NCBI RefSeq assembly: GCF_000402035.1
Contig: NC_021287.1
Location: 434,001-498,000 of the forward strand
Direction: 5' to 3'
DNA length: 64,000 nt
From: Caballeronia insecticola
Lineage (GTDB): Bacteria > Pseudomonadota > Gammaproteobacteria > Burkholderiales > Burkholderiaceae
Shown: one piece after another, positions 17,344 to 25,815 of the stretch
How positions within the stretch are numbered: position 1 is the stretch's first letter
How the letters are laid out: the number at the start of each line of letters is the position of its first letter
The notes under the pieces: generated by a model
The model's input: the letters and a program-made list of their open reading frames with translations, nothing else
Told to the model about the DNA's origin: nothing
The model's database searches: none
Position numbers and translations under genes: made by a program

Positions 17344-18642
17344 TCAGTCGAGCGGCGCCGAACGCAGGTTGCTCACCTGCTGCGGCGACACCGGCGTGCC
17401 GTGGTTGCCCCACGACATACGGATGTACGTCACGACCGCGGCCACTTCCGTATCCGACAGCGCCTGTGCGAACGGCGGCATGCCGTGCGGCATCGGATTG
17501 CCGCCCGTGCTGGGCGGATAGCCGCCGTTGAGCGTCATGCGGATCGGGTTGACGGCCGAAGGCATCTGGATCGACTGGTTGTTGGCGAGCGGCGGATAAG
17601 CCGGCGGCTTGCCGAGACCGTTCTCCTGGTGGCACTTCGCGCAGTTCTCGGTGTACACCTTCTTGCCGAGCGTGAGCAACTCGCCGCCGAACTTGTCGGA
17701 AGTCTCGAGCTGCATGACTTCGGGCGCTTCCTTCTTCTGCGGAATCGACTTGAGATACGTCGAGATCGCGTTGATGTCGCCGTCGGTCATGTACTGCAGG
17801 CTGTTGTGCACCACTTCGGCCATCGGGCCGAACACCGCGCCGCGCTGCGACACGCCGGTCTTCAGCAGGTCGTTGATGTCCTTCAGGTCCCAGTCGCCCA
17901 AGCCCGCTTCCTTGTTCGACGTGAGCGACGGCGCGTACCAGTTTTGCAGCGGGATCAGGCCGCCGGCGAAAGCCGCCGAGCTGACCGGGCCGCCCATCGC
18001 GTTGATCGACGTGTGGCACATGCCGCAATGGCCGAGGCCTTCGACGAGATACGCGCCGCGATTCCATTCGACCGACTTGGTCGGATCCGGCTTGTACTCG
18101 CCTTCGCTGAAGAACAGCGTGCGCCAGCCGATCAGCAGATTGCGGTTATTGAACGGGAAACGCAGTTCATGCGGACGGCTCGGCTCGTTGACCGGCGTGA
18201 CCGAGCGCAGATACGCGTAGATCGCGTCGGAGTCGGCGCGCGTGACCTTCGTGTAGCTCGTGAACGGGAAGCCCGGATAGAGCAGGCTGCCGTCTTTCGA
18301 ACGGCCCGTGTGCATCGCGCGATAGAAGTCGTCGGAGGTCCACTTGCCGATGCCGTATTGATCGTCCGGCGTGATGTTCGGCGTGAACATGGTGCCGAAG
18401 GGCGTGGCCATCGGCAGGCCGCCTGCGAATTCCTTGCCGCCGCGCACCGTGTGGCACGCGATACAGTCGCCCGCACGGGCGAGATACTCGCCTTGCTTGA
18501 TGAGCGCGGCCTTGTCGGCAGGCGTCGCCGCGACGGCGCCGCCCGAATGCAGATTGTCGCCGCCCGACCAGAGAACGGCGCCGGCTGCGACGGCTGCCAC
18601 CACGACAGCCGAGGAAAGTGCGAACAGGGACTTGCGTTTCAT
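17344..18642 (-). CDS. Tri-haem cytochrome c (alcohol/gluconate dehydrogenase subunit type)
   Basis: 432 residues. Signal peptide or N-terminal anchor (about residues 8-28), then three class I haem domains with CIACH, CGMCH and CAKCH. Length and spacing match the membrane-bound cytochrome subunit of PQQ or flavin dehydrogenases, which passes electrons to ubiquinone. No dehydrogenase large or small subunit is encoded nearby; its partner here is cytochrome c4, whose gene ends 21 bases upstream. It therefore probably works as a periplasmic electron carrier, but the donor is unknown. Confidence 0.94.
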   Translation of the reverse strand: MKRKSLFALSSAVVVAAVAAGAVLWSGGDNLHSGGAVAATPADKAALIKQGEYLARAGDCIACHTVRGGKEFAGGLPMATPFGTMFTPNITPDDQYGIGKWTSDDFYRAMHTGRSKDGSLLYPGFPFTSYTKVTRADSDAIYAYLRSVTPVNEPSRPHELRFPFNNRNLLIGWRTLFFSEGEYKPDPTKSVEWNRGAYLVEGLGHCGMCHTSINAMGGPVSSAAFAGGLIPLQNWYAPSLTSNKEAGLGDWDLKDINDLLKTGVSQRGAVFGPMAEVVHNSLQYMTDGDINAISTYLKSIPQKKEAPEVMQLETSDKFGGELLTLGKKVYTENCAKCHQENGLGKPPAYPPLANNQSIQMPSAVNPIRMTLNGGYPPSTGGNPMPHGMPPFAQALSDTEVAAVVTYIRMSWGNHGTPVSPQQVSNLRSAPLD

Positions 18643-18663
18643 TATGTTGTCGCTCCAGACGCC

Positions 18664-19410
18664 TTATTGCGGTTCGCTGCCGCACTGGAGCGGCATCTTC
18701 AACGAGCCAGCGGGCGCGGGCACCGGGTTGGCGGGGGCTTGTTGCGTGGAGAGCCATGCGGCGACGGCGGTCACGTCGTCGTCCGTCAGGCGCGAGGCGA
18801 TCTGCTGCATGCAGTCAGGTGCTTTCGCATGGCGCGTGCCCGACTTCCATGCGCCGACCTGCGCGCTGATGTAGTCCGAATGCAGGCCGACGAGACCCGG
18901 GATGGCCGGCTGCATGCCGGTCAAGCCCTTGCCGTGACAGGCGGCGCACGCGGGAATGTTCTTCGCGGTGTCGCCGTTGAGCACGATTTGCTGGCCGCGC
19001 GCGAGCGTGCTGGCCGAAACGTTCGACTTGGCGGGCGCCGGATACGGCGGACGCTGATTCGAGAAGTACGTCGCGATCTGATGAAGATAGTCGTCCGAGA
19101 GATACGTGACGAGGTAGTTCATCGGCGGGTACTTGCGCCGGCCTTCGCGGAAATTCTGGAGCTGGTTGTACAGATAGTCGGCAGGCTTGCCGGCAAGACG
19201 CGGGAAGTAGTCATTGTCCGTGCCTTCGCCATGAACGCCGTGGCACGCCGTGCAGCCCTGCACGCGCGCGGCCATGGTGTCGGGGGCGATCGGCTGGTTT
19301 TGCGCCTGCGCGGCGGAACTGAACACGCCGGCACCGCCTACCAGAGCCGAGGCGAAAGCCAAAGCGAGCAGCGGACGAAAAATGCGTCTTGAAAACACGC
19401 GACACTCCAT
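18664..19410 (-). CDS. Di-haem cytochrome c4-type protein
   Basis: 248 residues. Sec signal peptide with cleavage after AQA (about residue 36), then two cytochrome c domains with CTACH and CAACH. Methionines suited as sixth ligands follow (for example in YPPMNY and GMQPAIPG). It is a periplasmic electron carrier likely feeding a haem-copper oxidase. First gene of a two-gene operon with the tri-haem cytochrome. Start ATG at 19410. The leader carries a duplicated 20-base sequence. Confidence 0.93.
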   Translation of the reverse strand: MECRVFSRRIFRPLLALAFASALVGGAGVFSSAAQAQNQPIAPDTMAARVQGCTACHGVHGEGTDNDYFPRLAGKPADYLYNQLQNFREGRRKYPPMNYLVTYLSDDYLHQIATYFSNQRPPYPAPAKSNVSASTLARGQQIVLNGDTAKNIPACAACHGKGLTGMQPAIPGLVGLHSDYISAQVGAWKSGTRHAKAPDCMQQIASRLTDDDVTAVAAWLSTQQAPANPVPAPAGSLKMPLQCGSEPQ

Positions 19411-19452
19411 GAAATTCGGGGACCTGCCGAGCTTCGTGCGGCTCGGTGCGAA

Positions 19453-19504
19453 GGTGGCGAACCACGGCCACGCAAGGGGCGATGGGTGGCGAACCACGGC
19501 CACG
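19453..19504. repeat. 20-base direct repeat in the cytochrome c4 leader
   Basis: The same 20 bases (beginning GGTGGCGAACC) stand at 19453-19472 and 19485-19504, period 32. They lie between the predicted transcription start and the c4 start codon, hence in the 5' untranslated region. Confidence 0.85.
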
Positions 19505-19535
19505 GCGGCTCGACGAGCCTCTGATGCGACGCGGC

Positions 19536-19564
19536 ATTCTATCATCGATGCATGATGATGACTA
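19536..19564 (-). promoter_or_regulatory. Candidate promoter of the cytochrome operon
   Basis: Minus strand: TAGTCA (19564-19559), 17-base spacer, TAGAAT (19541-19536). Expected start near 19529. The rest of the 495-base divergent gap up to copD (19906) shows AT-richer sequence near 19790-19840 and no supported gene. Confidence 0.5.
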
Positions 19565-19905
19565 TTTGACACAATCTCGCTCTGAGTCCTGTTGCAGCGC
19601 ATTCGCGACAATTTGCCGCGCGGCTGTTGACCGCCCGCGGAGCGCCTGGTTGTCGATGGACAAAGCGTCGACTCGATTCGACTTGCATGCCCGACGTGCT
19701 CCATGCAGTTTCGGAAGCGTCAGGCGAAAGATCAAGGCGTTTCGCTCGCAATCGATGCTGTGCTGCATCGTACGCGCGGCCGCGGCATTTCGTTTGGCTT
19801 AGCTTAGCTTCATTTGATTTCGCCTGGTTTCGTTTAGACTCCGCAGGTTTTCTTCGACGACCGCCGTTCGGCCACGGATATCGATCCCGTGGCCGATGTT
19901 CCAAC

Positions 19906-20853
19906 ATGAGTGACGATTCCCTGTGGTTTGCGCAAACCGGCTTCGCGGCGCTGGCGGACATCGCTTTTGCCTGCGTGCTCGGCGCCTCGATCATCGGCAA
20001 CTGGCTGCGGGGCGAACAGGCGTTCGCGGCCGTTTCGCCCGCACGGTTTGGTTGGCGGCGCGCGCGCCGTGGTGCAATTGCTGCAACGATCGTCCTGTTG
20101 CTGTGCAACTTCGCTTCGCTCTGGCTGCAATCCATGGCGATGAGCGGCGCGCTGCTGCTGGAGGCGGGCGCGTCGATGTGGCTCGTCGCGACGGGCACGC
20201 ATGCGGGTATCGGCTGGTCCGTCGCGCTCGCGGGCAGTGCGCTCTTGTTGATGGCGTCGGCGTCGGCGTCGGCGTCGGCCTCGGCGTCGGCGTTGGCGAC
20301 TTCGCGGAGCGGCTTTGCGATCGCTGCGGTGCTGATCGTCGCGGCGGGCAAATCGGCGATCGGTCACGCCGCCGATGCAGGCGCGTTCTCGGCCGCCGAA
20401 GCAGTTCAGGCGCTGCATCTGCTCGCGACGGGCGTGTGGGGCGGCATTGTCATCGCGGGTGCGGTCGTGTTGCCGGCGCTGGATACGTCGATGGCGCGGG
20501 CGTCGCTGATACGCATTGCCGTGCGCGTGTCGCGGACGGCGACGATCGCGCTGGTCTTGGTCATAGCGACGGGCGGGTTCAATGCGTGGCGCGGCATGGG
20601 CGGGTCGCCCGCGGTGCTGGACGCAAGCGCGTGGGGCCATGCGCTGCTCGTGAAACTCGCGCTGATCGCGGCGGCGCTGGCGTGCGGCGCGCTGAACCGC
20701 TGGTCGGCGCTGCCGCGCCTGCAACGCAGCGAATCGACGATAGACGCGCAAACGCTCATCAACGTGATGCGCGTCGAAGCCGGTTTGATGGCGGGCGTGT
20801 TCGTGGCAGCCGCCGTCTTGTCGCACAGCGTGCCGGGCGCGGCGTCCGGATAA
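19906..20853 (+). CDS. copD: CopD-domain membrane protein (copper resistance type)
   Basis: 315 residues, about eight membrane helices; the second half (HLLATGVWGGIVIAGAVVLPAL and the helices after it) is the CopD domain that moves or handles copper across the inner membrane in Cop systems. No CopC partner is adjacent. Start ATG at 19906. Between helices lies a Ser-Ala run produced by a GCGTCG hexanucleotide repeat. An 11-base tandem repeat covers the stop codon. Its divergence from cytochrome genes would suit copper supply to an oxidase, as an inference. Confidence 0.88.
   Translation: MSDDSLWFAQTGFAALADIAFACVLGASIIGNWLRGEQAFAAVSPARFGWRRARRGAIAATIVLLLCNFASLWLQSMAMSGALLLEAGASMWLVATGTHAGIGWSVALAGSALLLMASASASASASASALATSRSGFAIAAVLIVAAGKSAIGHAADAGAFSAAEAVQALHLLATGVWGGIVIAGAVVLPALDTSMARASLIRIAVRVSRTATIALVLVIATGGFNAWRGMGGSPAVLDASAWGHALLVKLALIAAALACGALNRWSALPRLQRSESTIDAQTLINVMRVEAGLMAGVFVAAAVLSHSVPGAASG
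20254..20298 (+). repeat. Hexanucleotide repeat (GCGTCG)n inside copD
   Basis: About seven near-perfect GCGTCG units, one GCCTCG and one GCGTTG variant, encode alternating Ser-Ala. Changes in copy number would stay in frame and alter loop length rather than switch the gene off. Confidence 0.9.
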
Positions 20854-20871
20854 CGTCCGGATAACGTCCGG
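20844..20871. repeat. 11-base tandem repeat across the copD stop codon
   Basis: GTCCGGATAAC at 20844-20854 and 20855-20865, with a partial third unit to 20871. The TAA stop (20851-20853) is inside unit one. Confidence 0.85.
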
Positions 20872-20910
20872 GATCGATCAGGAGGGCTAAGTCAGCGTCC
20901 GGGAAACGCG

Positions 20911-21210
20911 TCACTCATACCCGAGCTTGTGACTGACGATTGGCGCGCAGAACAGCGCGACCGCGCAGCCGATCGCCTTGCCCTGCAACTCGACGAAAGC
21001 CGCGTGCGAATCGGCGACGAAAATCACTTCGAGCAACTGCGGCAGGCAGAACACGACGGCCGCCGCAATAAACCAGCGCGTGACGACCGAAATGCGCCAG
21101 CCGTGTTGTGCGCCGATCCCCGCGGCCACCACACGTGCTACGCCCAATGCGACGAGCGACCCGACCGCCAGCTGGGCACGGACGTATTCATCGGGAAGGA
21201 CATGCCACAT
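20911..21210 (-). CDS. Small inner-membrane protein, function unknown
   Basis: 99 residues, start ATG at 21210 (MWHVLPDEYVRAQ) with GAG-rich sequence upstream. Three hydrophobic stretches (AVGSLVALGVARVVAAGIG, FIAAAVVFCLPQLLEVIFV, GCAVALFCAPIV) predict a small polytopic membrane protein. No catalytic motif or known domain is seen. It follows panB on the same strand after about 115 bases; a link to pantothenate metabolism is not supported. Confidence 0.7.
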   Translation of the reverse strand: MWHVLPDEYVRAQLAVGSLVALGVARVVAAGIGAQHGWRISVVTRWFIAAAVVFCLPQLLEVIFVADSHAAFVELQGKAIGCAVALFCAPIVSHKLGYE

Positions 21211-21299
21211 GATGTTTTCTCGCTCTTTTTTTTGGTGACTTTTGGCAAGGATACACGCAAGAAGATCGCCATTATGTACGAGAAAACGCAATTGCGAGC

Positions 21300-21316
21300 A
21301 AGCGCCGCCGGCGCTT
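21300..21316 (-). terminator. Hairpin just after panB
   Basis: AAGCGCC (21300-21306), loop GCC, GGCGCTT (21310-21316), 10 bases beyond the panB stop in the minus-strand transcript. It has no U-run, so it is a weak or factor-assisted terminator. Confidence 0.4.
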
Positions 21317-21325
21317 TGCCCGTCG

Positions 21326-22141
21326 TCAGAAGGTGTGTTCGGGACCGGGAAAGCTGCCGTCCTTCACCGCGCGCACGTACGCTTCGACGCCCGCGAGAAT
21401 GCTCGGCTGCCCCTGCATGAAGTCCTTCACGAAGCGCGGCCGCCTGCCGTGGAAGATGCCGAGCATGTCGTGCAGCACGAGCACCTGGCCTGAGCAATCG
21501 ATGCCCGCGCCGATGCCGATCGTTGGAATGGCGAGCGCCTGCGTGACGTCGCGCGCGAGCAGGGTCGGCACGGCCTCGATCACGATCAACTGCGCGCCCG
21601 CTTCCTGAAGCGCGAGCGCGTCGCGCTTCATCTGCTCGGCAGCGGCGTCCGACTTGCCCTGCACCTTGAAGCCGCCGAACGCGTGCACCGACTGCGGGGT
21701 GAGCCCGACATGCCCGCACACCGGAATCGAGCGCTCGACGAGAAAGCGCACCGTCTCCGCGACCCATTCGCCGCCTTCGATCTTGACCATTTGCGCGCCG
21801 GCGCGCATCAACTGCACGGCGTGCGCGTAGGTTTGCTCTTTCGAGCCGACCGTGCCGAACGGCATGTCCGCGACGATGAGCGCGCTCTTGTTGCCGCGCG
21901 CAACCGACGCCGTGTGATACGCGATGTCGTCGAGCGTGACGGGCAGCGTCGTGCCGTGTCCTTGCAGCACGTTGCCGAGCGAATCGCCGATCAGCAAGAC
22001 ATCGACGCCCGCGCGTTCGAGCAGCGCGGCGAAGCTCGCGTCGTAGCACGTCAGCATTGCGATGCGTTCGCCTGCCTGGCGCATGGCCTGGAGCTTGGGG
22101 ACGGTGACCGTCGTGCGACTGGTTTCCTGCAGATACGTCAT
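21326..22141 (-). CDS. panB: 3-methyl-2-oxobutanoate hydroxymethyltransferase
   Basis: 271 residues, full length. It transfers a hydroxymethyl group from 5,10-methylene-tetrahydrofolate to alpha-ketoisovalerate, the first step of pantothenate synthesis. TIM-barrel enzyme with signatures [14 protein letters not shown] (Mg2+ aspartate), ADMPFG and HVGLTPQSV. The product ketopantoate needs PanE, not seen here. It lies 40 bases behind the deoxynucleoside kinase gene at the end of a leftward gene string. The folate connection with folK two genes upstream is noteworthy. Confidence 0.97.
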   Translation of the reverse strand: MTYLQETSRTTVTVPKLQAMRQAGERIAMLTCYDASFAALLERAGVDVLLIGDSLGNVLQGHGTTLPVTLDDIAYHTASVARGNKSALIVADMPFGTVGSKEQTYAHAVQLMRAGAQMVKIEGGEWVAETVRFLVERSIPVCGHVGLTPQSVHAFGGFKVQGKSDAAAEQMKRDALALQEAGAQLIVIEAVPTLLARDVTQALAIPTIGIGAGIDCSGQVLVLHDMLGIFHGRRPRFVKDFMQGQPSILAGVEAYVRAVKDGSFPGPEHTF

Positions 22142-22181
22142 GATTGTTTCACTGGAGAGTGCGTGAGCCTGAACGATACGC

Positions 22182-22862
22182 TCAGACCGACACGCCTTTG
22201 ACAAAGAATTCCTTGCGCCCGCGCATCGTCTCGATGCGCTCGACGAGCAGGGCGAGATCCTCATGCGACTCGAGCGGATTCAGATGCTCCGCGTTCACGG
22301 TGAGCAGCGGCGTCGCGTCGTAGTGATAGAAGAAGTCGTTGTAGGCGTCGCAGAGCGCGCGCAGATACGCGTCCGAGATTTGCAGTTCCATCGGCAGTGC
22401 ACGTTTCTGAATGCGCGAAAACAGCACTTCCGGACTCGCCTGCAAGTAGATGACGAGATCGGGCGCCGGTCCGTTCGCGTGAATGCGGCCGGCCACGTCC
22501 CGGTACAGATTGAACTCGTCGTCGGGCAGCGTGAGGCGCGCGAACAGTTCGCTTTTCTGCGTGACGAAGTCGGTCATCAGCGACGCGCCGCTCGTCACGA
22601 TATCCGCCGCTTCCCGCGCCTGCGACGCGCGCTGCAACGCGAACGCGAGTTGCGTCGCGAGTGCGTGGCGCGTGGTGTCGCGATAGAAGCGTTCGAGAAA
22701 CGAATTGTCCTGCGGGCGTTCGAACAGCGTGCGCATCGACCAGCGTTCCGCAAGCAGCGTCGCAAGCGTGGTCTTGCCGACGCCGATCGGACCTTCGATC
22801 GCGATGTAGCGGTGCGGCGGGCGCAGTTGCGGCGCGGTGACGGTCAGTGGCGGTACGCTCAT
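22182..22862 (-). CDS. Deoxynucleoside kinase (deoxyadenosine/deoxyguanosine kinase type)
   Basis: 226 residues. P-loop [11 protein letters not shown] near residue 25, then a DRxY-like region replaced by [13 protein letters not shown], and the LID-like arginines near [11 protein letters not shown]. The family phosphorylates purine deoxynucleosides for salvage. The start codon overlaps the folK stop (ATGA), so the two are translationally coupled. Placement between folK and panB is conserved among beta- and gammaproteobacteria as far as I know. Confidence 0.9.
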   Translation of the reverse strand: MSVPPLTVTAPQLRPPHRYIAIEGPIGVGKTTLATLLAERWSMRTLFERPQDNSFLERFYRDTTRHALATQLAFALQRASQAREAADIVTSGASLMTDFVTQKSELFARLTLPDDEFNLYRDVAGRIHANGPAPDLVIYLQASPEVLFSRIQKRALPMELQISDAYLRALCDAYNDFFYHYDATPLLTVNAEHLNPLESHEDLALLVERIETMRGRKEFFVKGVSV

Positions 22863-23440
22863 CGGCAATTTGTCTTGTTGGAAGGGGCCGAAGCCGGGTT
22901 GGCCAGGTCGGCCGCATCGGTCGCGTCGGTTGCGCGCGCTGGCGAGCCCGCCATGCACTGACAGCTTGCGACCTTCTCGATGCGCTGATCAGCGACGCCC
23001 GCGAGCAAGGCATCGGCGCGGCCGCGTTGCGGAAGAATCAGTTCGGGTTCGAGTTCCACGAGCGGCACGAGCACGAACGCGCGCTCGGTCATGCGCGGAT
23101 GCGGCACGACGAGATCCGCTTCGTCGATGCTCGACGCGCCGTACAGCAGGATGTCGAGATCGAGCGTGCGCGGCGCATTGCGATACGGCCGCTCGCGCCC
23201 GAACTGTTCCTCGATGCCGTGGCACAAACGCAGCAACGCGCGCGCGGGCAGGCTCGTTTCGAGCTTGACGACGCAGTTGAAGTAATCGTCGCCGGACGCG
23301 TCGATCGGCGCGGTGCGATAGAGGCTCGATTTCGCGAGCACGGTGATCGTGTGCTGCTGGGCGAGACACACGACTGCGTCTTTCAGGGTCTGGCGCGCAT
23401 CGCCGAGATTCGCTCCCAGGCCCAGATAAGCAATCGTCAT
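22859..23440 (-). CDS. folK: 2-amino-4-hydroxy-6-hydroxymethyldihydropteridine diphosphokinase
   Basis: 193 residues. HPPK transfers pyrophosphate from ATP to the pterin in folate synthesis. It starts MTIAYLGLGANLGD; the signature RTLDLDILLYG contains the two Mg2+ aspartates, and PHPRMTERAFVLVPL follows. A C-terminal tail of about 30 residues after the core (Ala/Asp-rich, DATDAADLANPAS) is longer than in E. coli HPPK. ATG at 23440 is chosen over an upstream frame extension. It overlaps the kinase gene by 4 bases. Confidence 0.96.
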   Translation of the reverse strand: MTIAYLGLGANLGDARQTLKDAVVCLAQQHTITVLAKSSLYRTAPIDASGDDYFNCVVKLETSLPARALLRLCHGIEEQFGRERPYRNAPRTLDLDILLYGASSIDEADLVVPHPRMTERAFVLVPLVELEPELILPQRGRADALLAGVADQRIEKVASCQCMAGSPARATDATDAADLANPASAPSNKTNCR

Positions 23441-23526
23441 GGCAAAAGTCCTACGCTTGGGTTGCAGCGAAGCGCGAAGCCGCAGGAACGCGGCGTCGCT
23501 CTTGGCTACTTTAACCAAAACCGGCT

Positions 23527-25125
23527 TTATTCGTCGTCCGAGTCTTCGCGCTTGTGTGTCTCGCGCGATACGGTGTCGGTATCGTCGCTCGATTCCGCTT
23601 GCGCGCCGGATGCGGCGGCATCGCCCGCATCACCCACATCACCCGAACGACGCTTCGAATTGCTGCGCCGCCGCCGCTTCTTCGGGCCGCTGCGTTCCTT
23701 GCCGCCTTGCGTGAGCAGTGCTTCACGCCCGGCATGATCCGCATTGACGAAGTCCGTCCACCATTGACCGATCTCGGCATCGAGCTCGCCCGATTCGCAG
23801 CGCAGTAGCAGGAAATCATACCCCGCTCTGAATCTTTGGTGTTCCAGCAACTTGAGCGCGCTGCGGCCGCGTTTTTCCAGCCGATGCTGAAGGCCCCAGA
23901 TCTCGCGCATGTCGGAGGAGAAACGCTTGTGGATCGCCAGTTTCTCGGTCTGCATGTCGAGGACGTCGTCCATCGCGCGATGCAGGGCGGGCACCGGGTA
24001 ATCGCCGTTCGCCGTGAACTGTTGCCAGCGCGTCTGCACGTCGTGCCACAACAAGGTGGCGAACAAAAAGCCGGGCGACACGGTCTTGCCCGCTCGCACG
24101 CGCTCGTCGGTGCTCGTGAGCGCGAGCGTGACGAACTTCTCGCCGTGCGGCTGTTCGAGCACGACATCGAGCAACGGCAACACGCCGTGATGCAGCCCTT
24201 CCTGACGCAGCCGCGTGAGGCACGCGAGCGCGTGTCCGGACAGCAGCAGTTTCAGCATTTCGTCGAAGAGGCGCGCTGCCGGCACGTTGTTCATCAGGTC
24301 GGCGAGTTCCTTGATCGGCGCGCGCGTGGCTTCGTCGATCTCGAAGCCGAGCTTCGCCGCGAAACGCACGACGCGCAGCATGCGCACCGGGTCTTCGCGA
24401 TAGCGCGTGGCCGGGTCGCCGATCATGCGCAGCAGACGCGCGCGGATATCGGCCATGCCGTCGTGATAGTCCAGCACGGTTTGCGTGGCCGGATCGTAGT
24501 ACATCGCGTTGATCGTGAAATCGCGGCGCGTGGCGTCTTCGTGCTGCTCGCCCCAGACGTTGTCGCGCAGCACGCGGCCGCTTGCATCGACGGCGTGCGT
24601 GCGGTGGTCGAGCTCGCCGCGTTTGTAGCGGCGCGGCGCTTCGGCAACAGGCTCGGGCGCGGGCGTGTCGACGAGCGCGCGGAAGGTCGATGTCTCGATG
24701 ATTTCCTGGCCGAACTGCACGTGCACGATCTGAAAGCGCCGGCCGATGATGCGCGCGCGGCGAAACAGCTTCTGCACCTGATCGGGCGTGGCGTCGGTGG
24801 CGACGTCGAAATCTTTGGGCGCCACGCCCAGCAGCAGATCGCGCACCGCGCCGCCGACGATGAACGCGCGGTGTCCCGCTTGCTGCAGGCCGTCGGTCAC
24901 GCGCACGGCGTTCTTCGAAATCAGCGAAGAATCGATGCCATGAATCTCCGACGCCAGGATGACCGGCACGTCCGGGTCGCGTTTCGCGGGCGCGGCGGCT
25001 TTTTTGCGCGTGCTCTTGCGGGCGGGCTTCGCGTCGGGGGAAGCCGCGGGATTGTCGTTGGCCGCGTCATCGACGGAATCGGCGCTTTCTTGCCCGAACA
25101 GCTTGCGGATGAGTTTTTTAATCAC
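23527..25125 (-). CDS. pcnB: Poly(A) polymerase I
   Basis: 532 residues. Class II nucleotidyltransferase: GGAVRDLLLG then DFDVATDATPDQV with the catalytic DxD pair, followed by RRDFTINAMYYD and the RNA-binding region. The basic N-terminal tail (about 50 residues, KPARKSTRKKAAAPAK) and the basic, then Asp/Ser-rich C-terminal tail (KKRRRRSNSKRR) point to poly(A) polymerase rather than CCA-adding enzyme. It adenylates RNA 3' ends for decay. It overlaps the preceding HAD gene by 8 bases, showing an operon. Confidence 0.9.
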   Translation of the reverse strand: MIKKLIRKLFGQESADSVDDAANDNPAASPDAKPARKSTRKKAAAPAKRDPDVPVILASEIHGIDSSLISKNAVRVTDGLQQAGHRAFIVGGAVRDLLLGVAPKDFDVATDATPDQVQKLFRRARIIGRRFQIVHVQFGQEIIETSTFRALVDTPAPEPVAEAPRRYKRGELDHRTHAVDASGRVLRDNVWGEQHEDATRRDFTINAMYYDPATQTVLDYHDGMADIRARLLRMIGDPATRYREDPVRMLRVVRFAAKLGFEIDEATRAPIKELADLMNNVPAARLFDEMLKLLLSGHALACLTRLRQEGLHHGVLPLLDVVLEQPHGEKFVTLALTSTDERVRAGKTVSPGFLFATLLWHDVQTRWQQFTANGDYPVPALHRAMDDVLDMQTEKLAIHKRFSSDMREIWGLQHRLEKRGRSALKLLEHQRFRAGYDFLLLRCESGELDAEIGQWWTDFVNADHAGREALLTQGGKERSGPKKRRRRSNSKRRSGDVGDAGDAAASGAQAESSDDTDTVSRETHKREDSDDE

Positions 25126-25804
25126 GTGTGTCGAAGAGATTCAGGATGCGCCAGCCTCGGGCTTGCGCATGCGCGCGCAGGGTGTCGTCAGGATTGGTGG
25201 CGACAGGATCGGTGACGCGCTCGAGGAGCGGGATGTCGTTATGCGAGTCGCTGTAGAAATAGCTGTGTCTGAAGTCGCCGAGTCGCTTGCCGAGCGACGC
25301 GAGCCATTGCTCGACGCGCACGATCTTGCCCTCGCGATAGCTCGGCGTGCCGGTCGGACGTCCGGTGAACGCGCCTTGCGGATGATCGTCGACCGTTTCC
25401 ACCTCGCACGCAATCAGCGTTTCGATGCCGAATGCTTCCGCGATCGGCGCGGTGATGAATGCGTTGGTCGCGGTGACGAGGCAGCACAGGTCGCCGTTGT
25501 CCTGATGCTCGCGCACGAGCGTGACCGCCGCCGGCACGATGCGCGGATTGATCACCTCGCGCATGAACTGCGCGTGCCAGTCGGCCAGTTGCTCGCGCGA
25601 ATACTTCGCGAGCGGCGTGAGCATGGCGTGCAGATACGCGTTGATGTCGAGCACGCCCGCCTTGTAATCGGCGTAGAAGGCGTCGTTCTGACGCGCGAAG
25701 GAATCCGCGTCGACGATGCCGAGTTTCACCATGAAGCGGCCCCATTCGTGGTCGCTGTCGGTGGGAATGAGCGTGTGATCGAGATCAAAGAGGGCGAGGT
25801 TCAT
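25118..25804 (-). CDS. HAD-IB family hydrolase (SerB/CicA-like)
   Basis: 228 residues. Motif I LFDLDHTLIPTDSDHEW (D7, D9), motif II LVTATN, motif III lysine near SYREGKIVR, motif IV YSDSHNDIPLL. This is the HAD-IB branch with phosphoserine-phosphatase-like members; the substrate is unknown. It lies 11 bases after hda and overlaps pcnB, an arrangement I recognise from other Burkholderia genomes. Confidence 0.92.
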   Translation of the reverse strand: MNLALFDLDHTLIPTDSDHEWGRFMVKLGIVDADSFARQNDAFYADYKAGVLDINAYLHAMLTPLAKYSREQLADWHAQFMREVINPRIVPAAVTLVREHQDNGDLCCLVTATNAFITAPIAEAFGIETLIACEVETVDDHPQGAFTGRPTGTPSYREGKIVRVEQWLASLGKRLGDFRHSYFYSDSHNDIPLLERVTDPVATNPDDTLRAHAQARGWRILNLFDTRD

Positions 25805-25815
25805 GGCTGCGCATT

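Noticed and set aside
17248..19392. 714-codon plus-strand frame opposite the cytochrome genes
   Set aside because: The minus strand carries five CxxCH haem motifs and signal peptides in two consecutive genes; the plus frame is a GC-rich shadow.
20254..20298. Phase-variable on/off switch in copD
   Set aside because: The repeat unit is six bases, so length changes keep the frame; only loop length can vary.
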